DNA of 64,000 nt from Chrysoperla carnea (Eukaryota > Arthropoda > Insecta > Neuroptera > Chrysopidae). The stretch lies in the NCBI RefSeq assembly GCF_905475395.1, contig NC_058339.1, positions 13,896,001 to 13,960,000 on the forward strand, in the 5' to 3' direction. Position numbers and translations under genes: made by a program. The notes under the pieces were generated by a model, which ran no database searches, was not told where the DNA came from, and saw nothing but the letters and a program-made list of their open reading frames with translations. Positions 37,050 to 46,674 of this stretch are shown here, piece after piece (positions within the stretch are counted from its first letter, which is position 1; every line of letters begins with the position of its first letter).

Positions 37050-39561
37050 GTAAGAAATGTTTATCAAGTCTGCCAGTATCACAAAAATATAATCGCAAAA
37101 TAGGCTTCTTCTTTTACTTTGTTATCTATGTCCGACAGCCATGGCATCATTTGTATTGTCAAGGGCGAATTCAAGGTAAAAGTGAAAGTTCTCTTTCCTA
37201 AGCAAATAAGCGAAGTTAAACTACCTAAAAGAATCAAAAGAGGGAAGAAAAGGTGCGAAAATTATTTCGATATCTTGAACTTTGAGTTCTCGTTAAACGT
37301 TTTCACATGCTTTATTGTTAGATGTGTCGTACGGTGACCGGGGCTATTTCAGCTGGTTTTGGCTTTTTAGGTTGTACCTCCTAAATGACTTTTTATATTT
37401 ATTTTATATTTACAAGGCCATTTTAATCTTCAATGGCTAATAGCTCGTTTTGTAGAAAACCAATCAAAAAATTTATTATTATGTTCTGATATCAGCTTGG
37501 ATCTAGTTCTTAGTTCTTAATAACACTATGAATTAGAAAGAAAAGCTGACATTTTCATCTAAACCATTCTTTCGAAAGTCGTCAGCTTTTGGAGGAAATG
37601 CGACTTCAAAATATGACACTATTGCATTTAATTCAAAGAAAACACGCTAGCTACGGAAAATACTTTATATAGAAGTTGTCAAGGGCAACAGAGAACATTT
37701 GCCTGTGTCCGTGACTTTGAACTACAATTGTCGATAACCTTTAAGCATATTTTCTTTCGATTAATTGCGATAAAGACGTATTTGTATAAATTGTTAGTTT
37801 TGATTATAAATTATTTTTTATAATTGTTAAACGCAACGTAGGACTCTTCTACTGAATATTTTTATTGTACTATTTTTGAAAATACAGAATTCACTAAAAA
37901 TTTTGATAAATTTGTATAAACCATAGTTTTTTTTCACTATTAAAACGACAACATGAATTATGCGGCAACTTTGTTTTAACAATCCGTGTTTGTAATTTGC
38001 ATCCTCTACAATCGTTATCAATCATTACCTCCCTATCCCCGGCGGCATACTTTGTATAAAACAATAATATATTTCAAAATACCTGTATAGATTGATTGCG
38101 TCATCAGTCAGTCGTAATTTCATTAAAAATGCATATTTTGAAATAATATTTGCATAAGGAAAACAATTTTATTTATTAAACAATAGAAAGGTATATGATA
38201 GGCAGCTAGTTTTTATGAAAAGTACATGTCCAGGGAAATATACATGACTGATTTGTATATAATGAAATTATACACACAAAAAAAACTGGTAGGTAGGTAT
38301 TGGAAAACAAATTTTTTGTTATATTGTAAGCAAACAATAAATGCATATATGATAAATAAAATAGTGGAATCCATATTGGATATATATTGAATCTGCAATG
38401 AAATAAATTTGAAATAATACCATATATTAACGTTATGTCCATCATAATCCACTGCCTATAACGTTCAAATCAGTTGAATCTCTTTGTTTTGCCCTAAAGA
38501 TAGAAATGTAGAACTGGAGGTAGAGCAGTGGACTCCGACCCTGGAGGCCAGCGTTCGAATCCGGTTCAAGAATCTTAAAAAAAATTTTTTTTGTTTTTCT
38601 TTAAATTCATAAATTATTTCATTTAATTTATCACATATTTCTTTCAAGTTTTGAAAATTTCACTTGTAACTGTAAAGTATTATATTTTTTAAATTGTAAC
38701 TATTTAAATGCAATTCTGTGTACAAATGTTTAAAATTTATTAAAAAATATATACATAATTTTTATTATATTCTGGATATATAAAAATCTCATGGAAGTGA
38801 ATTGCACCCTTTCTCTATAAGCAAAAAACTTATAAAACCAACGTTACTTACATTTTTATAGGATTACTTTCGCCAATCCAGAATATATCAATATAAATTT
38901 TGATAGAATCAACGAGCATTTCGACATCGAGAAAAGGCTAATCAAATCTAGGATTGATTAGAATAGAAGATAGTCTACCTTATCATAGGTACCTTAAGAA
39001 GATAAGTTTCAATTGAAAATGAATGAGACTGAATGTGAACGAGATCCGATTGAGCTCAAACAGATAAAGACCAACAAATTCAAAGCGTATTTTGTTGAGC
39101 AATCGTATCCAATTACACACTATCTCGTTAAAGATAGTGTGATAAAGTTGTGAGAAATTAAGTGAGTAAATCCAATTATTGCATGGTGTTTCATTTATTT
39201 TTGCGTCAATGTGTACACCTACTGACAAATTTAAAAGTACATAAAAACTATGTGGATTGGATTTTTTTTATTTAATCAAAAAGTTATTGTCAATTTTTAT
39301 TCCTGAATTTCTGTTCGATATCATTTATTTTTAATTTCATATGTTTGATTCGTTTAGATAAGACCAATGATACATCAGAAAATAAGGTCAGTTAAGTAAA
39401 CTACGCGATGCTTGGAAAAAGACAAACTGGCGTACACTATAACTTTGAGCTGTTGCTAAGAATGGGATTATAATAAAAGCTTGGTTTTTATTGGTTAGTT
39501 TATTTCGAAATAAATTGGAGAGTTTTAATAGAGAAATATTATTAATTAATTAATTAACAAA
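37050..39561. other. spacer between the sugar transporter and the BEL dimer
   Basis: Holds the tRNA-like relic at 38502-38575 and a 10-bp hairpin CACACTATCT/AGATAGTGTG near 39117-39142. The 72-residue frame at 37119-37337 shows no motif. No AATAAA was seen close to the transporter stop. Confidence 0.5.
38502..38575 (+). other. second tRNA-like relic (SINE head) with T8 run
   Basis: TAGAACTGGAGGTAGAGC fits tRNA positions 8-25 and CGTTCGAATCC fits a B box apart from the first base. Acceptor halves do not pair, so this is not a functional tRNA. An A8 then T8 run follows at 38577-38592. Unrelated in sequence to the LTR relic or the SINE heads. Confidence 0.5.
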
Positions 39562-40137
39562 TGTTTAAAGTATCTACAACAGATACTATTTTATCGCTAC
39601 TAATATCAAGAGTCATGGTGACGCAGTCGGTAGATCATCTGACTGACAACCAAAAGGTCCCCGGTTCAAATCTCACTGGATGCAAAATTGTGATATCTTC
39701 TTTTTTTTTCTTTCTTCTCACTTTATATGCTCATTTCAATCGACTCCAAATTCGGTGGTTTGTTGAATTGAGCATTCCTACCATCATGGCTGCCAGCCAA
39801 TCAGCGGGACCTTCATCAATGGGTGTTGGTGATCAGTGAGCATCGACCGCCATCAGAATGAATCTAGTTAACAACAGCGTTAAAAGTGCACGTGGCTATA
39901 ATCAACTTGGATTATCCAAGCAATCATCGAATAAATCAATTATATTTTTGTGTTTATTAGTGTAGTTTATCGTTTTGTATTTGTTAATGTATATATTTTG
40001 AGTTTATTTCAACGGATTTAATAAAATTGTAGAATTATTTTAATTACCATTTTGTGTCAATAAATTCGTAAACAAAAGTTTTGTGTATCACTCAAAACCA
40101 CCTCGAAGCCTATCCTCAAATCGAAAGCAATCAAACA
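39562..40137 (+). repeat. 5' LTR of the BEL/Pao dimer, 576 bp
   Basis: Starts TGTTTAAAG and ends AATCAAACA, and is followed one base later by a tRNA-Tyr primer-binding site. It carries a tRNA-like relic at 39612-39683 and a T9 run at 39701-39709. AATAAA-type sequences in the last 230 bp could serve polyadenylation. The last 76 bp or so is the only part kept in the central LTR. Confidence 0.93.
39612..39683 (+). other. tRNA-like relic with A and B boxes inside the 5' LTR
   Basis: Counting 39612 as tRNA position 1, the invariant positions fall in register with no gaps: T8, A14, G15, G18-G19, A21, C32-T33, A37, C48, G53, TTCAA at 54-58, T60 and C61. The anticodon slot would read GAC. The A box TGACGCAGTCGG (39619-39630) differs from TRGCNNAGYNGG at one base. 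The B box GGTTCAAATCT (39663-39673) fits GGTTCRANYCY. The stems barely pair (D, T and acceptor stems are mostly mismatched), so it is not a working tRNA. A T9 run at 39701-39709 could end a Pol III transcript. Expression is not shown. Confidence 0.75.
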
Positions 40138-40138
40138 T

Positions 40139-40156
40139 TGGTCCTTCGAGCCGGAT
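40139..40156 (+). other. primer-binding site, tRNA-Tyr type (copy 1)
   Basis: TGGTCCTTCGAGCCGGAT is the complement of the 3' 18 nt, including CCA, of insect cytosolic tRNA-Tyr as I know it (the gene begins CCTTCGA). One base separates it from the LTR end. This is where minus-strand DNA synthesis would be primed. Confidence 0.85.
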
Positions 40157-40258
40157 AAATAGGATTAGGGCGTTGGTTTCATTTCCGGAAAATAATAGAA
40201 ACTTTTGTTTGTGAAAAACATTGAAGTGAAGTGATCACGTGGTGAAACTTGGACAAAT

Positions 40259-40708
40259 TGTAGTTTGTTTCATTTCGTAACAAACAATTTGTTATCAGTG
40301 AACCCATTTATTAGTGAACTTTTGTGCTTAATAGGGACAAAATCAAAGTTTTTCTTGAAATTATACAATTTTGAATTCGTGTGAAACTAGTTTATGTGTT
40401 CACGTGTGTGTACCGTCGCATCAAATTGAATTTCTAAATATTTATTTTCATATTTGACTTTTCAATTAATAATTAATCAGTTTTGTAGTTTGTTTCATTT
40501 CGTAAAAAACAATTTGTTATCTGTGAAACCATTTAATAGTGAACTTTTGTGCTTAATTCGGACAAAATCAAAGTTTTTTTTCTTGAAACTATACAATTTT
40601 AAAATCGTGTGAAAACTAGCTTATGTGTTCACGTGTGTGTACCGTCGCATCAAATTGATTTTCTAAATATTTATTTTCATATTTGACTTCAATTAATAAC
40701 CAATCAAT
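40259..40708 (+). repeat. 225-bp tandem duplication in the BEL leader (copy 1)
   Basis: Two diverged units, 40259-40483 and 40484-40708, each begin TGTAGTTTGTTTCATTTCGTA and share GTGTTCACGTGTGTGTACCG. They fill most of the 591-nt leader between the primer site and the Gag-Pol ATG, where retroelement packaging signals usually lie. Confidence 0.88.
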
Positions 40709-40728
40709 TTCAACAATTCAATTTTATC

Positions 40729-43700
40729 ATGACGTCTCTTGAATCTCGCATAAGCTTGCAAGAATCGCGTATCAATTTATTGAAAACTGCCATCGACCCT
40801 ATTAAAGACATCGACATAGCCTTGTTAACAAAACAAAACGTACAAACAAGGCTTGAGGTTTTGGAAGCTAACTGGTTAAAATTCGATAAAGATCACGATC
40901 GAATTTGTGAGGCTAAGGTGGATACTACGAAGGATCTACCTTACATGAAACTGAACTTTTACGCTATCGGCCAGGAGGCCTACATGACGAATAAGGCAAC
41001 AATGTTGGAACTGTTAGCTAAAATTACTGCAGCTAATCCATTGGATGGAACCACATTAGCGGATACTTCCATGGGATCTACTTCCAATACATCGCGACAC
41101 ATGTTGCCTAAAATTCAGTTAGTCAAATTCGCTGGAGATTATCATTCATGGCGTTCATTTAGCGACATGTTTACGTCACTCATCGGAACTAATCAAGATC
41201 TATCGAACGTCATGAAGATGCACTATCTGAAGGCTAGTGTGATTGGAGAAGCCGCGAATCTCATCTCAAATTTTCAAGTTAGTGGAGATAATTTTACCCC
41301 TGCTTGGGATAAACTTGTCAACCGATATGAAAATAAGCGGGCATTAATAAATAATCATTTGGATGCTATCTTTAAATTGAAACCTCTGCAACGTAAATCA
41401 TCGAAGGAGCTATGCAATTTACTAGCAACAGTCAACGAAGCTCTTGGAGCACTTAAAGCTTTGGGATCACCAACTCATAAGTGGGATCAGATCATTGTCT
41501 ATACCCTAGTAAACCGATTAGATCCGGAAACGCATGAAGCCTGGGAGATCAAAGCAGGGCCATCCGTTACTCCATCTACATATGCAGAGCTAGAAGATTT
41601 CATTTATGGCAGAGCTCGAGCATTAGAATCAATTGAAGGTCGTAAGACTACTCCATCCATATCTTCCACAAAACCATTCAGCATCTCTAAGTCAGCCAAC
41701 ACACACGTCACAGCTCTCGAAAAACCCACGAAAGGACAGTGTTCTCTGTGCAATTCCAATCATTACATCTCAAGTTGTAAGAAGTTCGCTCAAAAGTCTC
41801 CTGCTCAACGTCGAGAGTATGTTTCTTCGAAAGCGTTGTGTTACAATTGTCTTGGTCCTCATCAAGTGATAGATTGCCGATCGGGGAAAACATGTTTAAA
41901 GTGCAAGAAACGTCATCACACCTTGATTCATGATACGTGGAATTCTACTGTACCTACAAGTATGACATCACCTTCAACATCAAGGCCTCCCACTGAATCA
42001 GCTGCAGCTTCTGAAGCGACAGTCAATCATGCACTTTCACAAAATATGAGTAACCTTCCCTCAACAGTTTTACTTGCAACCGCTCAAGTTAAAGTAACTA
42101 GTCCCGATGGAAACATTACTACAGCTAGAGCACTCATAGACCAAGGATCTGAAATCTCATTCATAAGTGAACGACTGGTTCAACAACTACATTTACAACG
42201 GACACACGCATCAGTTTCTCTTATCGGAGTCGGTGCTGTGCAATGCTCAACTACTCGAGGAGTGGTCTCTATCAACCTGGCACCAGTATTTGAATCGGAA
42301 TTATGTTTGGGGGCAACTACTTACGTTCTTCCTAAGCTCACATCAATTCTACCATCAATGAAACCATCCAAATCCAGCTGGGCTCATATCAGTGGTCTTA
42401 GACTCGCAGATCCATTATTTATGAAACCGGGATCTATCGACTTGATTCTTGGGGCTGAAATCTATGGCAGCATTATTCTTGCTGAAACTATCAAAGGACC
42501 TCCTCTCACCCCTATTGCTCAATCAACTATATTCGGATGGATCTTGTCAGGTCCAGTGGCTCAAGATTCACCAGTTTCAATCGCCAAAATTCATCATTGT
42601 TCATTGGACTTCCACCTCGATAAACAACTGGAACAGTTTTGGATTCAAGAATCCATTACTGAGAATCAAGGATCAGAGTTATCACTCGAGGAGGAAGATT
42701 GTGAACAGCAATATGTGTCTACCGTTTCTCGAAATGAAACCGGTCGGTATATCGTTCGGTTACCTCTCAAAGGCTCACCAAAGAAACTTGGTAATACTCG
42801 ATCTTCGGCTATCAAGATGATTCAATCACTACAACATAAGTTGAACTCTAATCCTGAATATCGTCACTTATACTCAGAATTTCTACGCGAGTACGAAGCA
42901 CTTATTCACATGTCCAAAGCATCACCGACATTAGTGGAAGGTAAACCAATATTTTATCTTCCACACCATGGAGTGTTTAGAGAAGTCAGTTCTACAACTA
43001 AATTAAGAGTTGTCTTTAATGGCTCTTATCGCAGTAGTACTGGAGTGTCATTAAATGATATTCTTCATACTGGGGCAAAGTTACAAACAAATATCTCCGA
43101 TGTGCTTCTCTGGTTTCGCCAGTATCGATATGTGTTTGCTGCAGATATCGAAAAGATGTTTCGACAAATACTCATTCATCAAGAGGATTGGGATCTGCAA
43201 AGAATCTGGTGGTTTTCGGATAATAATTTGCAAGAGTTTCATCTACGAACTGTTACTTATGGCTTAGCATGCGCTCCATTTTTGGCATTACGAACAATTA
43301 ATCAACTTATAATCGACCATGGACATCAATTTCCATTAGCAATTGGACCACTTACTAAAGGACGATACGTGGATGATATCTTTGGTGGAGCAGATTCTCT
43401 ATCAGAATGCCTTCGAATTATTAAAGAGGTAGATAGTCTCTGTAATGCAGGCTGCTTTCCACTTCAAAAATGGATAAGTAATGTTCCAAGTGTATTATCC
43501 AACATTCTCCATGAACGTCATGCTAAGGAACCAACAATCATCATCGATGAATCATCAGCAGTTCGGACGCTAGGTTTATTATGGAAACCGTCGAGCGATC
43601 AGTTTCAATTTTCTGTAACATCTAACACTGTTCAACAGGTCACAAAGAGAAATGTTCTTTCCAGAATTTCTCAAGTCTTTGACCCTCTTGGATTCATTTC

Positions 43701-45945
43701 GCCAGTCATCATCCAAGCAAAAATTTTCATGCAGCAGTTGTGGTTAATTAAGTCAAATTGGGATGATCCGCTACCAACTCAATTGGAAAACCAATGGCGT
43801 GCAATTGAAATCCAATTTCAAGAGTTGTCAAATGTCTCAATTCCGAGATTTCTGGGAATAATCAAATCATCATCAATTCAGTTGCACGGATTTTCTGATG
43901 CATCGCAGTTTGCTATGAGTGCGGTCATTTATATTCGGGTTGAAACCGCAAATTGTACCGATGTCAATTTCGTGTGTGCTAAAACCAAAGTAGCACCCCT
44001 GAAGAAAATGACTATCCCTCGCTTGGAGCTCACCGCCGCTACTCTTCTCGTCAAGTTAGCTCAGTATGTTCAAAAGATTTTGGTCATTGAGAATGTACCA
44101 ATATGGCTGTGGATAGATTCGTCTGTGGCTTTGACTTGGATTACATCCCATTGTTCTAAGTGGAAGGAATTCGTTCGAAATCGAGTCAGTTTTATTCAAG
44201 AGAATCTACCATCTGCTCGATGGAGATTTATTTCTGGAAAGGAAAATCCAGCTGATTGTGCCTCACGAGGAATTTCACCGGCGGTTTTAAATAATCATCC
44301 ACTTTGGTGGAGGGGTCCTGATTGGCTCTCACTACCGGCAGATCAATGGCCTGATGGAATTTGCTCGTCTTCATCAGCCGCAATTTCAGAGATGAAGTCT
44401 CAAAAGGAAAGCTACATATCACAGATCATTCCGGAACCGGACCTCCTGCAGCGTTACTCTAAATTAAATCGTCTTTTGCGCATCACAGCTTGGATAAAAA
44501 GGTATCTTAATCAGCTTCGCTCTATCAAACCTACTCCAAATTCAAACAATCTTTCTCCACTCGAGCTTCACGAAGCTTTGTTACTGTGGGTTGGCATTGT
44601 TCAACGCATTTCATTTTCGAATGAGATTAATCAACTTACTAGAAAGCTATCCATCACAAATTCTAGTACTCTACGAAATTTAAATCCTTTTCTGGATCAA
44701 GATGGCTTACTTCGAGTAGGTGGTCGACTGGATCAGTCATCACTAGAATATGATATGAAGCATCCGTACATCTTACCCAAGGATTCAACTTTATCACGAC
44801 TAGTTATTTGGGATGTTCATCTGCGGTTATTGCATAGTGGTACACGCAACACATTGGCCACTATACGACAACGCTTTTGGATCCTTGGAGGCCGAGTTTC
44901 TGTGAGAAAGGAAATTTTACGGTGCGTTATCTGCTCTCGTTATCGCGGTAAGAGAGCTCAACAACTAATGGGTCAACTTCCGCCTCGCCGAGTTACACCA
45001 ACGCGTCCTTTTACAAATTCTGGGGTGGATTATGCTGGACCATTCATTATCAAAACTTGGCGTGGAAGGAATGCAAAGAGTTACAAAGGCTATGTTTGTT
45101 TATTTATCTGCTCTGCAACATCTGCAATTCATTTGGAATTAGTATCAGACTACTCAGCTGATGCTTTCATAGCTGCCTACAAACGATTCACTGGACGTCG
45201 AGGTCTTTGCTCAACACTCACCAGTGATTGTGGTACTACGTTCGTGGGAGCTGATGCGGAACTCAAACGTCTTTTTACTGCATCATCTTCAGAATCAGAA
45301 AACCTCCGCAGATTGTTAGCAAACGATGGGACAGATTGGCATTTTAATCCCCCTTCTGCATCTCATTTTGGAGGTCATTTCGAAGCCGGTGTCAAATCGG
45401 TTAAGTATCATTTAAAGCGAGTGGTTGGGAATTTATCACTGACTTACGAAGAATTTACTACCGTCCTCTCTCAAATAGAAGCTGTTTTAAATTCAAGACC
45501 CCTTTGTCAACTAACAGAAGATCCTGAGGACTTATCAGTTCTAACACCAGGTCACTTTCTTATCGGGGGTCCTTTATCTTCTATTCCTGAACCGAATCTG
45601 GAAAACGTTTCTATGCCTAGATTAAGTCGTTGGCAACTTACTCGACAAATTATCGATAGTTTCTGGGTCAAGTGGTCTAGAGAATATCTCCAGCAACAAC
45701 AAGCGATATATAAGTGGCGATTCCCGTCATTAAATATTGAAATTGGCTCTATAGTTCTCGTGGTTGATGAGAGATATCCACCGTCAAAATGGCCTTTAGG
45801 ACGAGTAATTCAACTACACACCGGCTTGGACAATTTAGTAAGAGTTGTTACCTTGAAGACCGCTACTACGATCCTCAAACGGCCCATCGTCAAGCTCTGT
45901 CCACTTCCAATTCTGAACTCCACATCCCAGGAAGAAACTGAATAG
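40729..45945 (+). CDS. gag-pol: BEL/Pao Gag-Pol polyprotein, copy 1, intact, 1738 aa
   Basis: One unbroken frame. In order: a DUF1759-type Gag capsid region (about 1-305, with LPKIQLVKFAGDYHSW near 125-140); two CCHC zinc knuckles (C338-C341-H345-C350 and C371-C374-H378-C383) plus a third Cys/His cluster; a DUF1758-type aspartic protease with LIDQGSEISF (catalytic Asp471); reverse transcriptase with YVDD at 880-883; RNase H with Asp1057 in FSDAS and WIDSS further on; an H2C2 zinc-binding domain around HSGTRNT and CVIC; the integrase core with Asp1434 (GVDYAG), Asp1500 (TSDCGTTF) and Glu1552 (HFEAGVK); and a DUF5641-like tail. All catalytic residues I looked for are present, and there is no env frame. 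Gag and Pol are fused in one frame, as is usual in BEL/Pao. It differs from copy 2 only at residue 1713 (Thr here). Confidence 0.97.
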   Translation: MTSLESRISLQESRINLLKTAIDPIKDIDIALLTKQNVQTRLEVLEANWLKFDKDHDRICEAKVDTTKDLPYMKLNFYAIGQEAYMTNKATMLELLAKITAANPLDGTTLADTSMGSTSNTSRHMLPKIQLVKFAGDYHSWRSFSDMFTSLIGTNQDLSNVMKMHYLKASVIGEAANLISNFQVSGDNFTPAWDKLVNRYENKRALINNHLDAIFKLKPLQRKSSKELCNLLATVNEALGALKALGSPTHKWDQIIVYTLVNRLDPETHEAWEIKAGPSVTPSTYAELEDFIYGRARALESIEGRKTTPSISSTKPFSISKSANTHVTALEKPTKGQCSLCNSNHYISSCKKFAQKSPAQRREYVSSKALCYNCLGPHQVIDCRSGKTCLKCKKRHHTLIHDTWNSTVPTSMTSPSTSRPPTESAAASEATVNHALSQNMSNLPSTVLLATAQVKVTSPDGNITTARALIDQGSEISFISERLVQQLHLQRTHASVSLIGVGAVQCSTTRGVVSINLAPVFESELCLGATTYVLPKLTSILPSMKPSKSSWAHISGLRLADPLFMKPGSIDLILGAEIYGSIILAETIKGPPLTPIAQSTIFGWILSGPVAQDSPVSIAKIHHCSLDFHLDKQLEQFWIQESITENQGSELSLEEEDCEQQYVSTVSRNETGRYIVRLPLKGSPKKLGNTRSSAIKMIQSLQHKLNSNPEYRHLYSEFLREYEALIHMSKASPTLVEGKPIFYLPHHGVFREVSSTTKLRVVFNGSYRSSTGVSLNDILHTGAKLQTNISDVLLWFRQYRYVFAADIEKMFRQILIHQEDWDLQRIWWFSDNNLQEFHLRTVTYGLACAPFLALRTINQLIIDHGHQFPLAIGPLTKGRYVDDIFGGADSLSECLRIIKEVDSLCNAGCFPLQKWISNVPSVLSNILHERHAKEPTIIIDESSAVRTLGLLWKPSSDQFQFSVTSNTVQQVTKRNVLSRISQVFDPLGFISPVIIQAKIFMQQLWLIKSNWDDPLPTQLENQWRAIEIQFQELSNVSIPRFLGIIKSSSIQLHGFSDASQFAMSAVIYIRVETANCTDVNFVCAKTKVAPLKKMTIPRLELTAATLLVKLAQYVQKILVIENVPIWLWIDSSVALTWITSHCSKWKEFVRNRVSFIQENLPSARWRFISGKENPADCASRGISPAVLNNHPLWWRGPDWLSLPADQWPDGICSSSSAAISEMKSQKESYISQIIPEPDLLQRYSKLNRLLRITAWIKRYLNQLRSIKPTPNSNNLSPLELHEALLLWVGIVQRISFSNEINQLTRKLSITNSSTLRNLNPFLDQDGLLRVGGRLDQSSLEYDMKHPYILPKDSTLSRLVIWDVHLRLLHSGTRNTLATIRQRFWILGGRVSVRKEILRCVICSRYRGKRAQQLMGQLPPRRVTPTRPFTNSGVDYAGPFIIKTWRGRNAKSYKGYVCLFICSATSAIHLELVSDYSADAFIAAYKRFTGRRGLCSTLTSDCGTTFVGADAELKRLFTASSSESENLRRLLANDGTDWHFNPPSASHFGGHFEAGVKSVKYHLKRVVGNLSLTYEEFTTVLSQIEAVLNSRPLCQLTEDPEDLSVLTPGHFLIGGPLSSIPEPNLENVSMPRLSRWQLTRQIIDSFWVKWSREYLQQQQAIYKWRFPSLNIEIGSIVLVVDERYPPSKWPLGRVIQLHTGLDNLVRVVTLKTATTILKRPIVKLCPLPILNSTSQEETE

Positions 45946-45987
45946 TGCCCTGGTTGGAACATTATATCTTGCTCCAAATATTTTGGC

Positions 45988-46002
45988 GCAAGGAGGGGAG
46001 TA
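45988..46002 (+). other. polypurine tract before the central LTR
   Basis: GCAAGGAGGGGAGTA lies directly before the central LTR. This would be the plus-strand primer region. The other tract (51934-51948) reads GCAAGGGGGGGAGTA, one base different. Confidence 0.7.
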
Positions 46003-46083
46003 TGTTTCAATTCGTAAACAAAAGTTTTGTGTATCACTCAAAACCACCTCGAAGCCTATCCTCAAATCGAAAGCAATCAAACA
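46003..46083 (+). repeat. truncated central LTR, 81 bp
   Basis: It keeps the first five bases (TGTTT), then one C, then the final ~75 bp of the LTR from AATTCGTAAAC to CAAACA. About 495 bp present in both outer LTRs are missing, including the tRNA-like relic and whatever promoter sits in U3. A polypurine tract lies on its left and a primer-binding site on its right, so both functional borders survive. Confidence 0.92.
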
Positions 46084-46084
46084 T

Positions 46085-46102
46085 TGGTCCTTCGAGCCGG
46101 AT
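46085..46102 (+). other. primer-binding site, tRNA-Tyr type (copy 2)
   Basis: The same 18-nt tRNA-Tyr complement as in copy 1, one base after the shortened LTR. Confidence 0.85.
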
Positions 46103-46204
46103 AAATAGGATTAGGGCGTTGGTTTCATTTCCGGAAAATAATAGAAACTTTTGTTTGTGAAAAACATTGAAGTGAAGTGATCACGTGGTGAAACTTGGAC
46201 AAAT

Positions 46205-46654
46205 TGTAGTTTGTTTCATTTCGTAACAAACAATTTGTTATCAGTGAACCCATTTATTAGTGAACTTTTGTGCTTAATAGGGACAAAATCAAAGTTTTTC
46301 TTGAAATTATACAATTTTGAATTCGTGTGAAACTAGTTTATGTGTTCACGTGTGTGTACCGTCGCATCAAATTGAATTTCTAAATATTTATTTTCATATT
46401 TGACTTTTCAATTAATAATTAATCAGTTTTGTAGTTTGTTTCATTTCGTAAAAAACAATTTGTTATCTGTGAAACCATTTAATAGTGAACTTTTGTGCTT
46501 AATTCGGACAAAATCAAAGTTTTTTTTCTTGAAACTATACAATTTTAAAATCGTGTGAAAACTAGCTTATGTGTTCACGTGTGTGTACCGTCGCATCAAA
46601 TTGATTTTCTAAATATTTATTTTCATATTTGACTTCAATTAATAACCAATCAAT
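46205..46654 (+). repeat. 225-bp tandem duplication in the BEL leader (copy 2)
   Basis: Units 46205-46429 and 46430-46654. They repeat copy 1 exactly as far as I can see by eye, so the leader duplication is older than the dimer. Confidence 0.86.
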
Positions 46655-46674
46655 TTCAACAATTCAATTTTATC

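Noticed and set aside
37119..37337. 72-residue frame downstream of the transporter
   Set aside because: No family motif, no splice context, biased toward Lys/Val.
38502..38575. functional tRNA gene
   Set aside because: A and B boxes are present but the acceptor and anticodon stems do not pair.
39561..39839. 92-residue + frame
   Set aside because: Lies inside the LTR and repeats at 51891-52226; no motif, and it is non-coding LTR sequence.
40729..45945. env gene or a retrovirus-like third frame
   Set aside because: The frame ends in a DUF5641-like Pol tail; only 57 nt separate its stop from the LTR.
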